A stretch of 61,816 nt of DNA from Kofleriaceae bacterium (lineage in GTDB: Bacteria; Myxococcota_A; Polyangia; Haliangiales; Haliangiaceae), in assembly GCA_025357755.1 (NCBI GenBank), contig JANXOP010000388.1, positions 1-61,816 on the forward strand, written 5' to 3'. Below, one piece after another: positions 61,725-61,816 of this stretch (position 1 is the stretch's first letter; each line of letters opens with the position of its first letter). Below the pieces are notes generated by a model. The model saw only the letters and a program-made list of their open reading frames with translations. It was not told where the DNA came from and made no database searches. Position numbers and translations under genes: made by a program.

Positions 61725-61816
61725 ATGGCCGTTGCTCTCCGCATGTCACGTCAAGGCAAGAAGAAGTCGCCGTTTTACCGCATCGTCGCCGCCGACAAGC
61801 GGAAGGCGCGCGACGG
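61725..61816 (+). CDS. rpsP: 30S ribosomal protein S16, N-terminus
   Basis: The first 30 codons read [19 protein letters not shown], then [11 protein letters not shown], the standard S16 N-terminus; the rest is beyond the right edge. ATG 61725 has GAGGA five bases upstream and the promoter at 61663-61691. rpsP usually heads the rpsP-rimM-trmD-rplS operon, so those genes are expected to the right. Confidence 0.95.
   Translation, partial: MAVALRMSRQGKKKSPFYRIVAADKRKARD

Noticed and set aside
1..61816. CRISPR arrays and complete insertion sequences
   Set aside because: No regularly spaced repeats; only the lone RAYT gene without transposon ends.

Overview
The window looks like a chromosomal segment from a high-GC (roughly two-thirds G+C) myxobacterium-like member of the Myxococcota, perhaps near Kofleriaceae/Haliangium. 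This is inferred from content: three Ser/Thr protein kinases (one with TPRs, one with a PEGA-like tail), an HD-GYP regulator, WGR and TIGR02996 repeat-companion domains, an N-terminally extended myxobacterial-type retron reverse transcriptase, and long runs of genes joined by 4-base ATGA/GTGA overlaps. There is no rRNA, tRNA or CRISPR that I can see. Housekeeping anchors are hemL (cut by the left edge), gyrA, hflX, coaX, rimO and rpsP (cut by the right edge).

Layout. 1-4.7 kb: hemL end, a kinase and gyrA. 4.8-9.0 kb: a retron operon (minus strand) made of two tandem, separately folded msr-msd RNA cassettes, the RT, an overlapping TIGR02996/LRR gene and a third unknown gene. 9.0-20.0 kb: a locus built around homologues of the uncharacterised Salmonella STM4011-STM4015 set: a HEAT/aldo-keto-reductase-like fusion and a Cys-rich TPR-like protein on the minus strand; HAD phosphatase, STM4013, STM4012 and STM4011 on the plus strand; then an aldo-keto reductase, STM4014 ATP-grasp and a WGR-TIGR02996-LRR protein converging on the minus strand, followed by a double-WGR protein. 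20.0-30.3 kb: an eight-gene, almost entirely overlapping minus-strand operon with a NrdG-type radical SAM protein, a soluble FtsH-like AAA/M41 protease, a MoxR ATPase, a vWA-like protein and four accessory proteins, matching the architecture of FtsH/MoxR/vWA ternary conflict systems.

30.3-38.0 kb: a DUF255 protein with a changed redox motif, a membrane protein, a large kinase-TPR receptor, an alpha/beta hydrolase and hflX. 38.0-40.0 kb: the only long gene-poor stretch, with two 43-bp repeats beside a REP-type (Y1/HUH) transposase gene. 40.0-46.7 kb: a PEGA-kinase/secreted protein operon, Nudix plus HD-GYP pair and a lipoprotein. 46.7-53.8 kb: coaX, unknown protein, Yip1-like/thioredoxin fusion, zinc-finger microprotein, a FAM20C/HipA-like kinase, a HEAT membrane protein and rimO. 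53.9-61.6 kb: lipoproteins, an M50-like protease, two ABC exporters, an RlpA-like lipoprotein and a multihaem cytochrome/metallophosphatase gene interrupted by one in-frame TAG. rpsP starts at 61725 behind a consensus promoter.

The best candidates for under-described biology are the dual-cassette retron with its LRR partner, the split STM4011-4015 locus, and the FtsH/MoxR/vWA operon; they lie next to one another (4.8-30.3 kb) and share TIGR02996, LRR, WGR and HEAT modules, which suggests an accessory or defence-type island between conserved housekeeping genes.
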